Counted from the first letter of the stretch, positions 27,068-37,206 are shown. The stretch: DNA of 64,000 bases from Flectobacillus sp. BAB-3569 (GCF_002270355.1 NZ_NJFZ01000010.1:124007-188006); one strand, 5' to 3'. The notes: generated by a model not told the origin, from the letters alone. A program made the numbers and translations.

Positions 27068-27268
27068 TGTAGTTATAAGTACAAATTTTTTTCGTGAAAA
27101 TTGCTAAATTGCACAGCATTTGTAGGTAAGTCATGTGAAGTGAACGTATTCTTATTAAATACTTATTTCCATGAACTTTGTACCTTCGAGCATACAAACT
27201 AGGGGCGAGTCCCTAAAGCATTTTTAATTCCAAAAAAATCTACTGCGATTATATAAAGTAGTAAAAAG

Positions 27269-27688
27269 ATGAATTTTAAGATTGAAAAAAACGAGCAATA
27301 CGCTCTTATCGAACTTAACGAAACAGCTTTAACTCAAGAAAATCACGCTGATTTCGAAAATATTATCCGTCAACTTTTCCGTGCTGGTTACGGTAATGTT
27401 ATCGTAAAATTTGATGAAATTGTTGAATTGGATGGTCATGGCGTTTCAGTAATTCGTAAAGGCAATAAAATCTGTTTAAACGAGCTAGGCTTGTTCATCA
27501 TCGTAACTAAAAATGATGAAATCATTGACCAACTAGATCGTGCCAAAATCGAAGATTTAACCATCATGCCAACTGTTCAAGAGGCAATTGATGCAGTATT
27601 CTTGAACGAACTCGAAAACGATTTTCAATCAGAAGATGAAGATGAGTTTGGCGGTGGCGAATACAGCGAGAGCGAAGAAGACTATTAA
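27269..27688 (+). CDS. STAS-domain protein with acidic tail
   Basis: The 139-residue protein has one STAS fold: EKNEQYALIELNETALTQEN as the first strands, GNVIVKFDEIVELDGHGVSV, and LFIIVTKNDEIIDQLDRAKI. At the usual D-S-S-G phosphorylation site of anti-anti-sigma factors it has Asp55-Gly-His-Gly58, so the phosphoserine switch is absent. The last 25 residues are almost all Asp, Glu, Gly and Ser (SEDEDEFGGGEYSESEEDY). It is monocistronic. Some Bacteroidota have such non-phosphorylatable STAS proteins with unknown partners. A binding or scaffold role is inferred only. Confidence 0.75.
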   Translation: MNFKIEKNEQYALIELNETALTQENHADFENIIRQLFRAGYGNVIVKFDEIVELDGHGVSVIRKGNKICLNELGLFIIVTKNDEIIDQLDRAKIEDLTIMPTVQEAIDAVFLNELENDFQSEDEDEFGGGEYSESEEDY

Positions 27689-27751
27689 TCAAATTGTATA
27701 ATACAAAGACTTAAAAGTATTCATCAAAGGGTATTTTTCTGTTTTTCGAAC

Positions 27752-27793
27752 AAAAAAACCTTATTAGACGTTAGTCTGATAAGGTTTTTTTTT
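27752..27793 (+). terminator. Rho-independent terminator
   Basis: The stem aaaaaaccttattagac/gtctgataaggtttttt, with a 4-base loop, ends in nine T on the plus strand. It lies about 65 bases after the STAS gene. Confidence 0.85.
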
Positions 27794-27811
27794 ATATTGA
27801 ATCCCCGTTAT

Positions 27812-28413
27812 GTATTAGTGCTGAATATATGAGTTGCGAATTTTAAAGGTAAAATTTTTATTGTCAATATCTGATTCTTTCAATTTATTTAATCTAATGA
27901 GATAAAATATTGGTAATCATGAAATTACTCTCCAAATTCAATGCTTCTACTAAAGTTAGTGGGCAAAATAAAATTGAATTAATATGCTATAGGCAATAAG
28001 CCATAGGTATTGAGCAAAAATTTCATAGCGAATATTTTTTGCAGAAAGCCCATTGCTGAAAGTCGAAAGCCCTAAATTTAATTTTACCCGCAATAGGTAT
28101 TATTCTTTATGCCTGACGCCTACAGCTTATAGCCTAGAGCGTAATAAGTTAGTGGGCAAAATAGAATTTAATTTTTGTGCCCAAGGCATTCAGGTATCAG
28201 CTTTCGGCGGTGGGCTTTGTAAAAAAGCATGGCTGTGGTTAATAAAAACATTTTAACACTCTGTGCCTTGTGCCTAAACACATAACTTAAATCTAATTCT
28301 GCACGATTACTTAAGTAATCGTGCAGAATTAGATTTAATCAATTGGAGATGTAAGATATTGATAATTATAACTTTACATTCACAATTCACAACTCATAAT
28401 TCGGCACTAATAC
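27812..28413. repeat. 602-bp mosaic intergenic element with ~60-bp terminal inverted repeats
   Basis: The left end (gtattagtgctgaatatatg, about 27812-27871) matches the reverse complement of the right end (gtattagtgccgaattatga, about 28354-28413) over about 60 bases with small gaps. Inside are a direct repeat starting gttagtgggcaaaata (27955 and 28148), a block shared with copy A (28148-28220), a block matching the reverse complement of the 61.9-kb copy, and a perfect palindrome. There is no plausible protein. It fills the gap before the RNase Z gene. No clear target-site duplication is visible. Confidence 0.75.
28287..28338. repeat. Perfect 52-bp palindrome inside the repeat element
   Basis: Two 26-base arms meet at ttaa (28311-28314) with no loop. 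One arm (aagtaatcgtgcagaa...) recurs, slightly diverged, at 61869-61893 without its partner. No T run follows, so this is not a simple terminator. Confidence 0.85.
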
Positions 28414-28469
28414 TTAAGTGCTTTATTACTTAATTATTTTGTTTACCAGTAATTTAAAATTATAACAAT

Positions 28470-29393
28470 TTGAGTTTCCATCTTACTATCCTAGGTACGG
28501 GTTCTGCCAACCCAGTAGTAACACGTAATGCAACTTCCCACTTTTTGATGGTGGAGCAAGAAGGGTATCTGTTTGATTGTGGAGAGGCTACCCAAACGCA
28601 ATTGCTTCGTTTCAAACTCAAGGCCACTCGTATCAAATATATTTTCATTACGCATCTTCATGGAGATCATTTCTTTGGGCTAATTGGTTTATTGTCATTA
28701 CTTAATATGCATCACAGAGTTGACGATTTATATATCTATGGTCCCAAAGGGCTTGCGGAGATATTGACACTTCAAATGAAGTATTCGGATACACGTCTTA
28801 ATTTTAAGGTACATTTTGAGGAAACCCGTGCTGAAGAGTCCTACCTCTTGATGGAAAATGACCATGTAAAGGTCACAACAATTCCATTGGTGCATCGGGT
28901 AGCATGCTGTGGTTTTTTGATTGAGGAAAAAGAAAAACCACATAAAATTCTAAAAGAGCTATTGCCTGCGAATATTAGTATCGAGCAGATTAAACTCCTC
29001 AAAGAAGGACAAGATGTATTAGATGACAATGGTGAAGTGTTGTATTCATGCGACTATTACACTATTAAAGGGCCTGAGCCAGACAGTTATGCTTTTTGTA
29101 CTGATACAGCGTATCATCCTCCCATATTGCCAATTATAAAGGGAGTAAAATTACTATATCATGAAACTACCTTTTTACATGAATTGGTAGAAAGAGCTAA
29201 AGAAACCTGCCATTCTACCGCCTATCAAGCTGGGCAAATAGCAAAAGAGGCCAATGTGAAAAACTTGTTAATTGGGCATTTTTCATCCAGATATAAAGAT
29301 TTGACTCCATTTATTGACGAAGCTAGACAGGTTTTTGACAAAACTATTCTAGGAGAAGATGGAATGACGATTGACTTTAGAGATTTGACATAA
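28470..29393 (+). CDS. rnz: Ribonuclease Z
   Basis: The 307-residue enzyme of the metallo-beta-lactamase fold processes tRNA 3' ends. The zinc motif HLHGDH lies near residue 61 in IFITHLHGDHFFGLIGLLSL. The opening LTILGTGSANPVVTRNATSH, the later VHRVACCGF, AFCTDTAYHPP and LLIGHFSSRY are characteristic. Length fits E. coli RNase Z/BN (305). The start must be TTG at 28470: a stop lies 15 bases upstream in frame, and the family's first strand begins at residue 4. The mosaic repeat element lies directly upstream. Confidence 0.93.
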   Translation: MSFHLTILGTGSANPVVTRNATSHFLMVEQEGYLFDCGEATQTQLLRFKLKATRIKYIFITHLHGDHFFGLIGLLSLLNMHHRVDDLYIYGPKGLAEILTLQMKYSDTRLNFKVHFEETRAEESYLLMENDHVKVTTIPLVHRVACCGFLIEEKEKPHKILKELLPANISIEQIKLLKEGQDVLDDNGEVLYSCDYYTIKGPEPDSYAFCTDTAYHPPILPIIKGVKLLYHETTFLHELVERAKETCHSTAYQAGQIAKEANVKNLLIGHFSSRYKDLTPFIDEARQVFDKTILGEDGMTIDFRDLT

Positions 29394-29400
29394 CAAAAAA

Positions 29401-29443
29401 GTAATGGCTTTCGAAATCATTTTTCGAAAGCCATTACTTTTTT
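29401..29443. terminator. Bidirectional terminator between convergent genes
   Basis: The 16-bp stem gtaatggctttcgaaa/tttcgaaagccattac, with a 5-base loop, has T or A runs on both sides. It separates rnz (+) and the gliding-associated gene (-). Confidence 0.85.
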
Positions 29444-29445
29444 GT

Positions 29446-31665
29446 TTATTTCAGTACACTTATCCAACCTTTAAAATTTTGCCTTGTAAACTTTAAGAGG
29501 TAATAATAATCTCCACTCACTATTTCATCAGCAAACCACTCAAATTTTCGGTCATAGGACTGATATACTTGTTGTCCCCAACGGTTAAATACTTGGATAT
29601 ATTCAAATCTGTCAAAACATGAGTTTTCGGGAAGATTCGTAATCGTAAACGAATCATTTTTTCCATCGCCATTGGGCGTAATAACATTCGGTGGGGTAAA
29701 TGTATAAGCAGTTTCTTTGTTCTTGACTAAAACGGTAACTTTGGTTGTGTCAAAACGCATGGGGCTACACGAGTTATCTTCTGTGACAAAATTGATTACA
29801 AAGGTTTTTTCTTTCTCCTGACCTAATAGCTCGCAAGTAAGATTCCACTGAAACGGAGAGGTTAGTGATGCAATACCATTTTTATTGCTCCAACTAATGC
29901 CCACACTTCCTAAATTAAAGCCTTGTCCAATGCCATATAGCTGAATGGGATCGCTATCAGGATCTTTTGCATTTACATCAAAAGTTAATGGGATGGCATT
30001 TTCTCCGTCCAAAACAACGGTTATATTCTGATCTTTTAGGGTGGTGCTCACATGAGGTTTGTTCGATAGAATAGGGGTAGGCTTGAATGCAATCGTTAAA
30101 GTATCACTTTTGCTTCGACTACAATACCTATCAGAGACGATAAAATCGACCAAATAATCAGTCGTTCTAATTTGGTCACAAAGTGGTTTCCATGTAAAAG
30201 GTGACTGGACATTGCCAATACCCGAACTTCCATTAAACGTAATACCTGCCTGCGATAACGTAAAACCTCGTCCTACGGCGCGGAGGCTCAAAGAATCTAC
30301 ATCCACGTCTTTCCCAAAAATATTGTAAGACAAAGTAGAGTTAATGGGTGCAGATAACGTTCGACTAATGGCGTCGGTGCTAATAATAGGTTTAGCATTA
30401 TCTCTTGGTTGACGATATACTTTCACCGTGAGAGTATCACTCAAGGACTGTGGACAGCCATTGTCACTTGTGAATACTTGAAAAACTAGGGGTTTTCCAT
30501 CAAAACTTTGGGAACATTCATCCAAACATATTTCGGCTTTGAGCGTATCGGCCTTCGATAAGATATTGTAAGCAATTGGAATATTAGCAAAACCTTTATC
30601 AGAAAAATTTTGTCCAACTACTTTTAATCGTATTTGAGTATATGGATTAGGATCGGTAAAGTATAGCTCAAAACAGGCGTTTTTTTGTGTATTTGGAATG
30701 GTAATAATCTCATCCTTTCCAATCTGGTTCAAACTTCCTTTTAGCTTGGCAAAACTTATGGGAGCATTATTGATAGGACAGTCTACCACCTTCAACTGAA
30801 AATCTCTCAGCGCATAGCCTATTCTTTTTCCTGCCCTATATTCTTCAACTCGCACCGAAAAAACAAATAAGCCCAGTTGATTAGCCGTCACAGAGAGTCT
30901 TCCAGTTCGGGAGTTTACGCTCAAAGCTGGATTACCCGGAATAGCATTCGTATTAGAGTATCCCGTTGCCCAAGTAACTCTTGGATAATTTGAGCTACCA
31001 GTAGGAAATTGTGGGTTAGGAGATTGTACAGAGCTAAATCCAGCAAGTGGACTTACCACACTATACACCAGACTGTCTCCATCTGCATCAGTAGCACTAA
31101 AATCAAAGTTAAATGGTCTGTTGATACAAATATAGTCGCCCGATAAGTCTTTAAATTTGGGAGTTGAATTGATAAATTCTTTATTGTCGACAAGAATGGC
31201 AGGGAATTCTGTGTAGAAAAGTGAAGAAGTACGGCCCGGATTTTGAATATTTGAGATTACATCATTTCTACAACATCTATCCCATGCTATGTAATACCCC
31301 TCAGGATCGTTGAAATTGGCAGATGCAAGCGTCACTAAAGAAGAATATTTGATTAGTCTCGTTCTAACGTTTCCATATTCTGAGCAATCGGGATTGGTAT
31401 AGGGGATTTGCAAATTTGAAATCAGCGGAACCACAACGTAACCCATCATTACATTATCTTTTTTTCTGAAAAAGCCCAAAGTAACAGTCTGATCTAAGGC
31501 TCCGGGTTGACCATTAATCGCATCAAAGTATAAATTTAGAGAGAGTCTGTGAGTGAAACCTTGGTCACTTATACGTTGCAAATCAATATCGCCTCCCACA
31601 ATATGTGTAGCTCTTGACGTTAAGCATCCCAACAGTAAAAAAACACATAGTAAAGCTTTCTTCAT
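29446..31665 (-). CDS. Gliding motility-associated C-terminal domain protein (T9SS type B substrate)
   Basis: The 739-residue secreted protein has a signal peptide (KKALLCVFLLLGCLTSRA), then the HIVGGDIDLQRISDQG domain common in Cytophagales surface proteins. Several beta-sandwich, cadherin-like repeats follow, with DADGDSLVYSV, DVDVDSLSLRAV and DPDSDPIQLYG. The last about 85 residues (NVITPNGDGKNDSFTI ... VFNRWGQQVY ... SGDYYYLLKF) are the CHU_C/type-B sorting domain that directs export through the type IX system and surface attachment. No T9SS machinery gene lies next to it. The function is probably adhesive or structural. Confidence 0.88.
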   Translation of the reverse strand: MKKALLCVFLLLGCLTSRATHIVGGDIDLQRISDQGFTHRLSLNLYFDAINGQPGALDQTVTLGFFRKKDNVMMGYVVVPLISNLQIPYTNPDCSEYGNVRTRLIKYSSLVTLASANFNDPEGYYIAWDRCCRNDVISNIQNPGRTSSLFYTEFPAILVDNKEFINSTPKFKDLSGDYICINRPFNFDFSATDADGDSLVYSVVSPLAGFSSVQSPNPQFPTGSSNYPRVTWATGYSNTNAIPGNPALSVNSRTGRLSVTANQLGLFVFSVRVEEYRAGKRIGYALRDFQLKVVDCPINNAPISFAKLKGSLNQIGKDEIITIPNTQKNACFELYFTDPNPYTQIRLKVVGQNFSDKGFANIPIAYNILSKADTLKAEICLDECSQSFDGKPLVFQVFTSDNGCPQSLSDTLTVKVYRQPRDNAKPIISTDAISRTLSAPINSTLSYNIFGKDVDVDSLSLRAVGRGFTLSQAGITFNGSSGIGNVQSPFTWKPLCDQIRTTDYLVDFIVSDRYCSRSKSDTLTIAFKPTPILSNKPHVSTTLKDQNITVVLDGENAIPLTFDVNAKDPDSDPIQLYGIGQGFNLGSVGISWSNKNGIASLTSPFQWNLTCELLGQEKEKTFVINFVTEDNSCSPMRFDTTKVTVLVKNKETAYTFTPPNVITPNGDGKNDSFTITNLPENSCFDRFEYIQVFNRWGQQVYQSYDRKFEWFADEIVSGDYYYLLKFTRQNFKGWISVLK

Positions 31666-32563
31666 AAGTTGTTGTAGTTTCGAGTTTAGTAAGATAAACT
31701 AGGACGAGCAATTGTAATAGTTTAAGAGTTTGTGTAAATTACAAGTAAATTATTTAACACCAGAACATTTCAACTATACGACAGGTTGTGGAAACGAAAG
31801 GTTGCCATTACTAAAGTTTTTTTTCTGGTAACTGCTTGTTTTCCTATTTTTTAGCGATTCATTTTTCCCACTTCATCACACACAGTAAGTTACAAAATCC
31901 TAACCTTTTATATTGAATAACAGTAGATTTTATTACAGTTTGAAAAAATAGTGATTAGTCTATTTTGAAGATAAAAGATGATTTAATCTATATGTTTTGT
32001 AGTCTATTTTTTGCTTCCAAAAGGGCTTAAAAACAGTAGTAAAATGTAGATTTAACGGTATTCTTTGAAAAAAAAGAAGGTTTTTTTTATAAAAGGAGCA
32101 ATGTTTTGAAAAAAGCCATTTTGTGTTATTTTTTTGTAAAAACATTTAAAATAGGTTTTAATTTTCAGTGTAATTCAGGCAAATACTGCTAAATTGGCAT
32201 AAATAGGTGTTATAAAATCGGATTTTTGTAAAAATACTTATACGTGCAGGAATTGTATCTAACTAAGAATATTTTTTGCAAAAACTTGATTTTGTTCAAT
32301 ACCGATGATTATTCGGCGAAATGCTATTTTATCCAAATAATTTTTTGTATATCTTTGTAAAAGCGAAATAGAGTGAAGTATATATAGCCATAATCACAAA
32401 GAAAGGTCGTTAGATATTTTATGAAATAATTTTGATTTTGTCAATAAACCGTCTAAAATATTTACAACTTTTCAAAAGAAGAAGGATAATAATACCACTA
32501 TAATAAATAAAGGCTACCTAGAACAGGTTAAATTTTAAACTTAAAAAAACAAACCCCATTACC
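31666..32563. other. Intergenic region, 898 bp, upstream of gltB
   Basis: This long AT-rich spacer between divergent genes holds no ORF of note, no repeat of the mosaic family and no clear hairpin. It should contain the gltBD promoter and any nitrogen-control sites. Confidence 0.5.
32350..32357 (+). promoter_or_regulatory. Possible Bacteroidota -7 element for gltBD
   Basis: tatctttg fits the TAnnTTTG consensus exactly, but the expected TTTG about 21 bases upstream is only T-rich. If real, the leader before gltB would be about 200 bases. Confidence 0.3.
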
Positions 32564-35500
32564 ATGACTAACTTTGATAATCAAGGGTTGTATCGCAAGG
32601 AATTCGAACATGATGCTTGTGGTATCGGTTTCGTAGCGAACATGAAAGGTAGAAAGTCACACAAAGTAGTGGCTGATGCAATTCAAATGCTTATTCGCAT
32701 GGACCACCGTGGAGCTTGTGGCTGCGACCCTAACTCTGGTGACGGTGCTGGTATTTTAGTACAAATTCCTCACGAGTTCTTCCTTGAAGAGTGTACAAAA
32801 CTTGGCATCGATTTGCCGGCCGCCTTAGATTATGGCGTCGGTATGGTTTTCTTTCCAAAAGATGAAACTACTCGTAATGAGTGTAAGGAAATCATTGCAC
32901 GAAAGGCTAAAAAGTTAGGTCTGGAAATTTTGGGTTATCGTGTTGTCCCTTGTGACAATTCAGAAATTCAAGGTGCTGAGTCTGGAAACACTGAGCCTCA
33001 AATGGAGCAATTGTTCATCAAGCGTCCTGAAGACCAAGATGAATTAACGTTTGAGCGCAAATTGTACGTTTTCCGTCAGTACTCTGCAAGAGTAATTAAC
33101 GAAACGGTGAAAGCAGTGGAAGGTAAATTCTACTATGCTTCACTTTCGGCTCGCACGATCATTTACAAAGGTATGTTGACTACTATGCAGGTACCTGGTT
33201 ATTTTGATGATTTGCGCCGTGATGAGTTTACATCTGCTTTGGCAATTGTTCACTCTCGTTTCTCAACAAATACATTCCCAGAATGGCGTTTGGCTCAACC
33301 ATTCCGCTATATGGGTCACAATGGTGAAATTAACACCGTAAAAGGTAACTCTTCTTGGATGCAAGCGCAGTCTGCATTGTTCCAGTCTGACTTGTTCAGC
33401 AAAGAAGAAATGGATATGATTTTGCCAGTTTGTCAATTAGGTCAGTCTGACTCGGCTGTACTTGACAACGCCGTAGAATTATTGACTTTGTCGGGTCGTT
33501 CATTGCCTCATGTAATGATGATGCTGATTCCTGAAGCATGGGATGGTAACGAGCATATTGAAGATTACAAACGTGATTTCTACGAATACCACGCTGCTTT
33601 GATGGAGCCTTGGGATGGTCCAGCTTCTATCTCTTTCACAGATGGTAAAATCATTGGTGCTACGCTTGACCGTAATGGTTTGCGCCCATCTCGTTTCTGG
33701 GTAACTAGCGACGATTTCGTAATCATGGCTTCTGAGGCTGGGGTATTGGATATTGACCAATCTACAGTTGTCAAAAAAGGTCGTTTACAGCCAGGTAAAA
33801 TGTTCATCGTCGATATGGAACAAGGTCGTATTATTCCTGACGATGAATTGAAAGAAAAAATCTGTAAACAACAACCTTACGGAGAGTGGTTGAAGGCTAA
33901 CAAAATTAAGGTTGAAGACCTTCCTGCTGCTGGTGCTGAGTACCGTGCTCCATTCGAAAGAGAATTGTTGTTGCGTCAACAAGTATTTGGCTTCACCACC
34001 GAAGACCTTCGTGTAGTATTGTCACAGATGGTTGAGACTGGTAAAGAGGCATTAGGCTCAATGGGTGTAGATACCCCATTAGCGATTTTGTCTGACCAAG
34101 CGCAACATTTATCATACTATTTCAAACAATTGTTTGCTCAAGTAACCAACCCTCCAATTGACCCTATCCGCGAACGTACGGTAATGTCATTGTTGTCGGA
34201 TATTGGTGGTTTGAAAAACTTGTTGAAAGAAACGCCTGAACACTGTCGTCAAATCGAAATTCGTCAACCAGTATTAACCAATGCTGAGATTGAGAAAATT
34301 CGTTGGATTGATCACAAAAACTTCCATACAAAATCGATTCATACAACTTTCAGAGCTAATGGCGAGAAAGGACAATTGAAGCGTGCTTTGGATAGAATTT
34401 GTCAATACGCTGAAGATGCAGTAGATGATGGTTATGCAATTTTGTTGTTGACCGATCGTGGTGTAGATAGCTCACACGCGCCAATTCCTTCTTTATTGGC
34501 TACAGCTGCGGTTCATCATCATTTGATTCGTAAAGGAAAACGTGCACAAGTAGGTCTTATCGTTGAGGCTGGTGACGTTTGGGAAACACATCACTTTGCT
34601 ACCTTGATTGGTTTTGGTGCTTCGGCAGTAAACCCATACATGGCTTTCGAAACTATTCGTGGTATGAAAGACAAAGGTATTTTGCAAGTAGATTATCCTT
34701 ACGAAAAATTACAACAAAACTACATCAAAGCGGTAAATGGTGAGTTGTTGAAAATCTTCTCTAAAATGGGTATTTCAACACTTCAATCTTACCAAGGTGC
34801 TCAAATCTTCGAAATCGTTGGTTTGGCAAAAGAAGTAGTTGATAAATATTTCTCTGGAGCTGTATCTCGTATTGGTGGTATCGATTTGGAAGGTATCCAA
34901 AAAGAAGCCCTAATCAAACATACAAATGGATATCCTGAACAACCAGTAGCTAATCCAAAACTAGAAGTAGGTGGTGTGTACCAATGGAAACACCGTGGTG
35001 AAGCTCACTTGTTCAACCCAGAAACAATCCACTTATTACAACAGTCTACTAAAACAAACAACTATCAGTTGTTTAAGAAATACTCGAAGATTGTAGATGA
35101 TCAAACGGAGAAAGCGATGACGCTTCGTGGATTGTTGAAATTCAAAAAAGGTACTCCTGTTCCAATCGAAGAAGTTGAACCAGTTGAAAGTATCTTCAAG
35201 CGCTTTGCTACGGGAGCTATGTCATTCGGTTCTATTTCTTACGAAGCTCACACTACTTTGGCTATTGCCATGAACCGTATTGGTGGTAAATCAAATACAG
35301 GTGAAGGTGGTGAAGACCCAATCCGTTTTGAGCCAATGGCTAACGGTGACTCTATGAACTCTGCTATCAAGCAGGTTGCTTCGGGGCGTTTTGGTGTAAC
35401 TGCTCACTATTTGACAAACGCACAAGAGCTACAAATCAAAATGGCTCAAGGCGCTAAGCCAGGTGAAGGTGGTCAGTTGCCAGGTCACAAAGTAGATGAT

Positions 35501-37132
35501 TGGATTGGTAAAACTCGTCACTCAACGCCAGGTGTAGGTTTGATTTCGCCTCCTCCTCACCACGATATTTATTCAATCGAGGACTTAGCACAGTTGATTT
35601 TTGACCTTAAAAATGCAAACCGTGCTGCTCGTATCTCAGTTAAATTGGTATCAGAAGCAGGTGTAGGTACAATCGCGGCGGGTGTTGCTAAGGCACATGC
35701 TGATCATATCTTGATTGCAGGTCACGATGGAGGTACTGGTGCTTCGCCACTTTCTTCTATCCGTCACGCAGGTTTGCCTTGGGAACTTGGTTTGGCTGAA
35801 ACACACCAAACATTGGTTCGTAACAAATTGCGTGGTCGTGTGACTGTACAAACGGATGGTCAAATCAAAACAGGTCGTGACCTTGCCATCGCAGCCCTAT
35901 TAGGTGCTGAAGAATTTGGTGTAGCAACAGCTGCATTGGTTACAGCAGGTTGTATCATGATGCGTAAGTGTCACTTGAATACTTGCCCAGTTGGGGTTGC
36001 AACTCAAGACCCACGCTTGCGTGCAATGTACACTGGTAACCCAGATCACGTAGTAAACTTGTTCTATTTCTTGGCACAGGAGCTTCGTGAATTAATGGCT
36101 GAACTTGGTTTCCGTACCGTTAATGAAATGGTTGGTCAAGTGGATCGCCTAGAAATGAAAGAAAATATCCAACACTGGAAATACAAACATTTAGATCTTT
36201 CTCCAATCTTGTTCAAACAGCCAATGTCATTAGATGTTGCATTATACAAACAAGAAGAACAAGATCATGGTTTGGATGTACAAGTTGACTGGGATTTGTT
36301 AAAAGCTGCGAAACCAGCTATTGACAACCAAGAAAAAGTATATGGTGAATTTGAAGTAATCAACGTAAACCGTACGATTGGTACCATGCTTTCTAACGAA
36401 ATTACGAAAGTATACGGTGCAAAAGGTTTACCAAATGATACAATCCACTTCAAGTTTACAGGTACAGCTGGACAATCGTTTGGAGCATTCTCTGTCAATG
36501 GTATTACATTTGAACTAGAAGGTGATGCTAACGATTACATCGGAAAAGGTCTTTGTGGAGCTAAATTGATTGTTTATCCAAACAAAAAAGCGCCATTCAA
36601 TCCTTCTGAAAACTCAGTAGTAGGTAACGTATCATTCTACGGTGCAACTTCGGGTGAGGCTTATTTACGTGGTATGGCTGGTGAGCGTTTTTGCGTACGT
36701 AACTCGGGTGCTAAAGTAGTAGTAGAAGGTATCGGTGACCACGGTTGCGAATATATGACTGGTGGATTGGTCGTGATTTTGGGCGATACTGGTCGTAACT
36801 TCGGAGCAGGTATGTCGGGTGGTGTAGCGTATGTGCTGAATGCTAAAGGAGATTTTGCTTCTAAAGTAAACCCTGAAATGGTAGCTATCGAGGAGTTGAC
36901 CCAAGAAGATGAGTCAATCTTGAAACTATATGTTGAGCAACATTTGCAATATACTAACTCAGATGTAGCTAAGGGAATCTTAGACAACTGGTCTGAATCA
37001 CTTGCGCAATTTGTTAAAGTAATGCCACAAGACTTCAAAAAAGCACTTGCTTCTCGTAACGTTACAGTTGCAGAGGTTCTTGAAAATAAAGATGTGGTTT
37101 ACAAGGACATCCAAGTTGAAATTGCTCACTAA
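32564..37132 (+). CDS. gltB: Glutamate synthase, large subunit
   Basis: The 1522-residue enzyme makes glutamate from glutamine and 2-oxoglutarate. The N-terminal class II amidotransferase domain starts at Cys19 (EHDACGIGFVANMKG) after a short propeptide that is normally removed. The central and FMN synthase domains include GEGGEDPIRFEPM and ILIAGHDGGTGASPLSSI. The [3Fe-4S] cysteines are in GCIMMRKCHLNTCPVG near residue 1131. The C-terminal beta-helix GXGXG domain ends the protein (GGLVVILGDTGRNFGAGMSGG). It is followed 74 bases later by gltD. Codon use (frequent cgt, ggt, gct) is more biased than in neighbouring genes, consistent with high expression. Confidence 0.97.
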   Translation: MTNFDNQGLYRKEFEHDACGIGFVANMKGRKSHKVVADAIQMLIRMDHRGACGCDPNSGDGAGILVQIPHEFFLEECTKLGIDLPAALDYGVGMVFFPKDETTRNECKEIIARKAKKLGLEILGYRVVPCDNSEIQGAESGNTEPQMEQLFIKRPEDQDELTFERKLYVFRQYSARVINETVKAVEGKFYYASLSARTIIYKGMLTTMQVPGYFDDLRRDEFTSALAIVHSRFSTNTFPEWRLAQPFRYMGHNGEINTVKGNSSWMQAQSALFQSDLFSKEEMDMILPVCQLGQSDSAVLDNAVELLTLSGRSLPHVMMMLIPEAWDGNEHIEDYKRDFYEYHAALMEPWDGPASISFTDGKIIGATLDRNGLRPSRFWVTSDDFVIMASEAGVLDIDQSTVVKKGRLQPGKMFIVDMEQGRIIPDDELKEKICKQQPYGEWLKANKIKVEDLPAAGAEYRAPFERELLLRQQVFGFTTEDLRVVLSQMVETGKEALGSMGVDTPLAILSDQAQHLSYYFKQLFAQVTNPPIDPIRERTVMSLLSDIGGLKNLLKETPEHCRQIEIRQPVLTNAEIEKIRWIDHKNFHTKSIHTTFRANGEKGQLKRALDRICQYAEDAVDDGYAILLLTDRGVDSSHAPIPSLLATAAVHHHLIRKGKRAQVGLIVEAGDVWETHHFATLIGFGASAVNPYMAFETIRGMKDKGILQVDYPYEKLQQNYIKAVNGELLKIFSKMGISTLQSYQGAQIFEIVGLAKEVVDKYFSGAVSRIGGIDLEGIQKEALIKHTNGYPEQPVANPKLEVGGVYQWKHRGEAHLFNPETIHLLQQSTKTNNYQLFKKYSKIVDDQTEKAMTLRGLLKFKKGTPVPIEEVEPVESIFKRFATGAMSFGSISYEAHTTLAIAMNRIGGKSNTGEGGEDPIRFEPMANGDSMNSAIKQVASGRFGVTAHYLTNAQELQIKMAQGAKPGEGGQLPGHKVDDWIGKTRHSTPGVGLISPPPHHDIYSIEDLAQLIFDLKNANRAARISVKLVSEAGVGTIAAGVAKAHADHILIAGHDGGTGASPLSSIRHAGLPWELGLAETHQTLVRNKLRGRVTVQTDGQIKTGRDLAIAALLGAEEFGVATAALVTAGCIMMRKCHLNTCPVGVATQDPRLRAMYTGNPDHVVNLFYFLAQELRELMAELGFRTVNEMVGQVDRLEMKENIQHWKYKHLDLSPILFKQPMSLDVALYKQEEQDHGLDVQVDWDLLKAAKPAIDNQEKVYGEFEVINVNRTIGTMLSNEITKVYGAKGLPNDTIHFKFTGTAGQSFGAFSVNGITFELEGDANDYIGKGLCGAKLIVYPNKKAPFNPSENSVVGNVSFYGATSGEAYLRGMAGERFCVRNSGAKVVVEGIGDHGCEYMTGGLVVILGDTGRNFGAGMSGGVAYVLNAKGDFASKVNPEMVAIEELTQEDESILKLYVEQHLQYTNSDVAKGILDNWSESLAQFVKVMPQDFKKALASRNVTVAEVLENKDVVYKDIQVEIAH

Positions 37133-37206
37133 TCCATTTTGAAAGTCTGAATCTATTCATGCAATATTTTCAGACTTTTAAATCCTAAAATTTTCAAATT
37201 AAGACA

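Noticed and set aside
28053-28256. 67-codon ORF inside the 602-bp repeat element
   Set aside because: It runs through repeat modules that also occur in other frames and orientations elsewhere, has no domain or signal, and its composition is not protein-like.
27812-28413. CRISPR array
   Set aside because: Repeats are dispersed, of unequal length and in both orientations, with no regular spacers and no cas genes nearby.
36661-37038. 125-codon ORF on the minus strand inside gltB
   Set aside because: gltB is certain on the plus strand, and this frame is a by-product of its codon bias.
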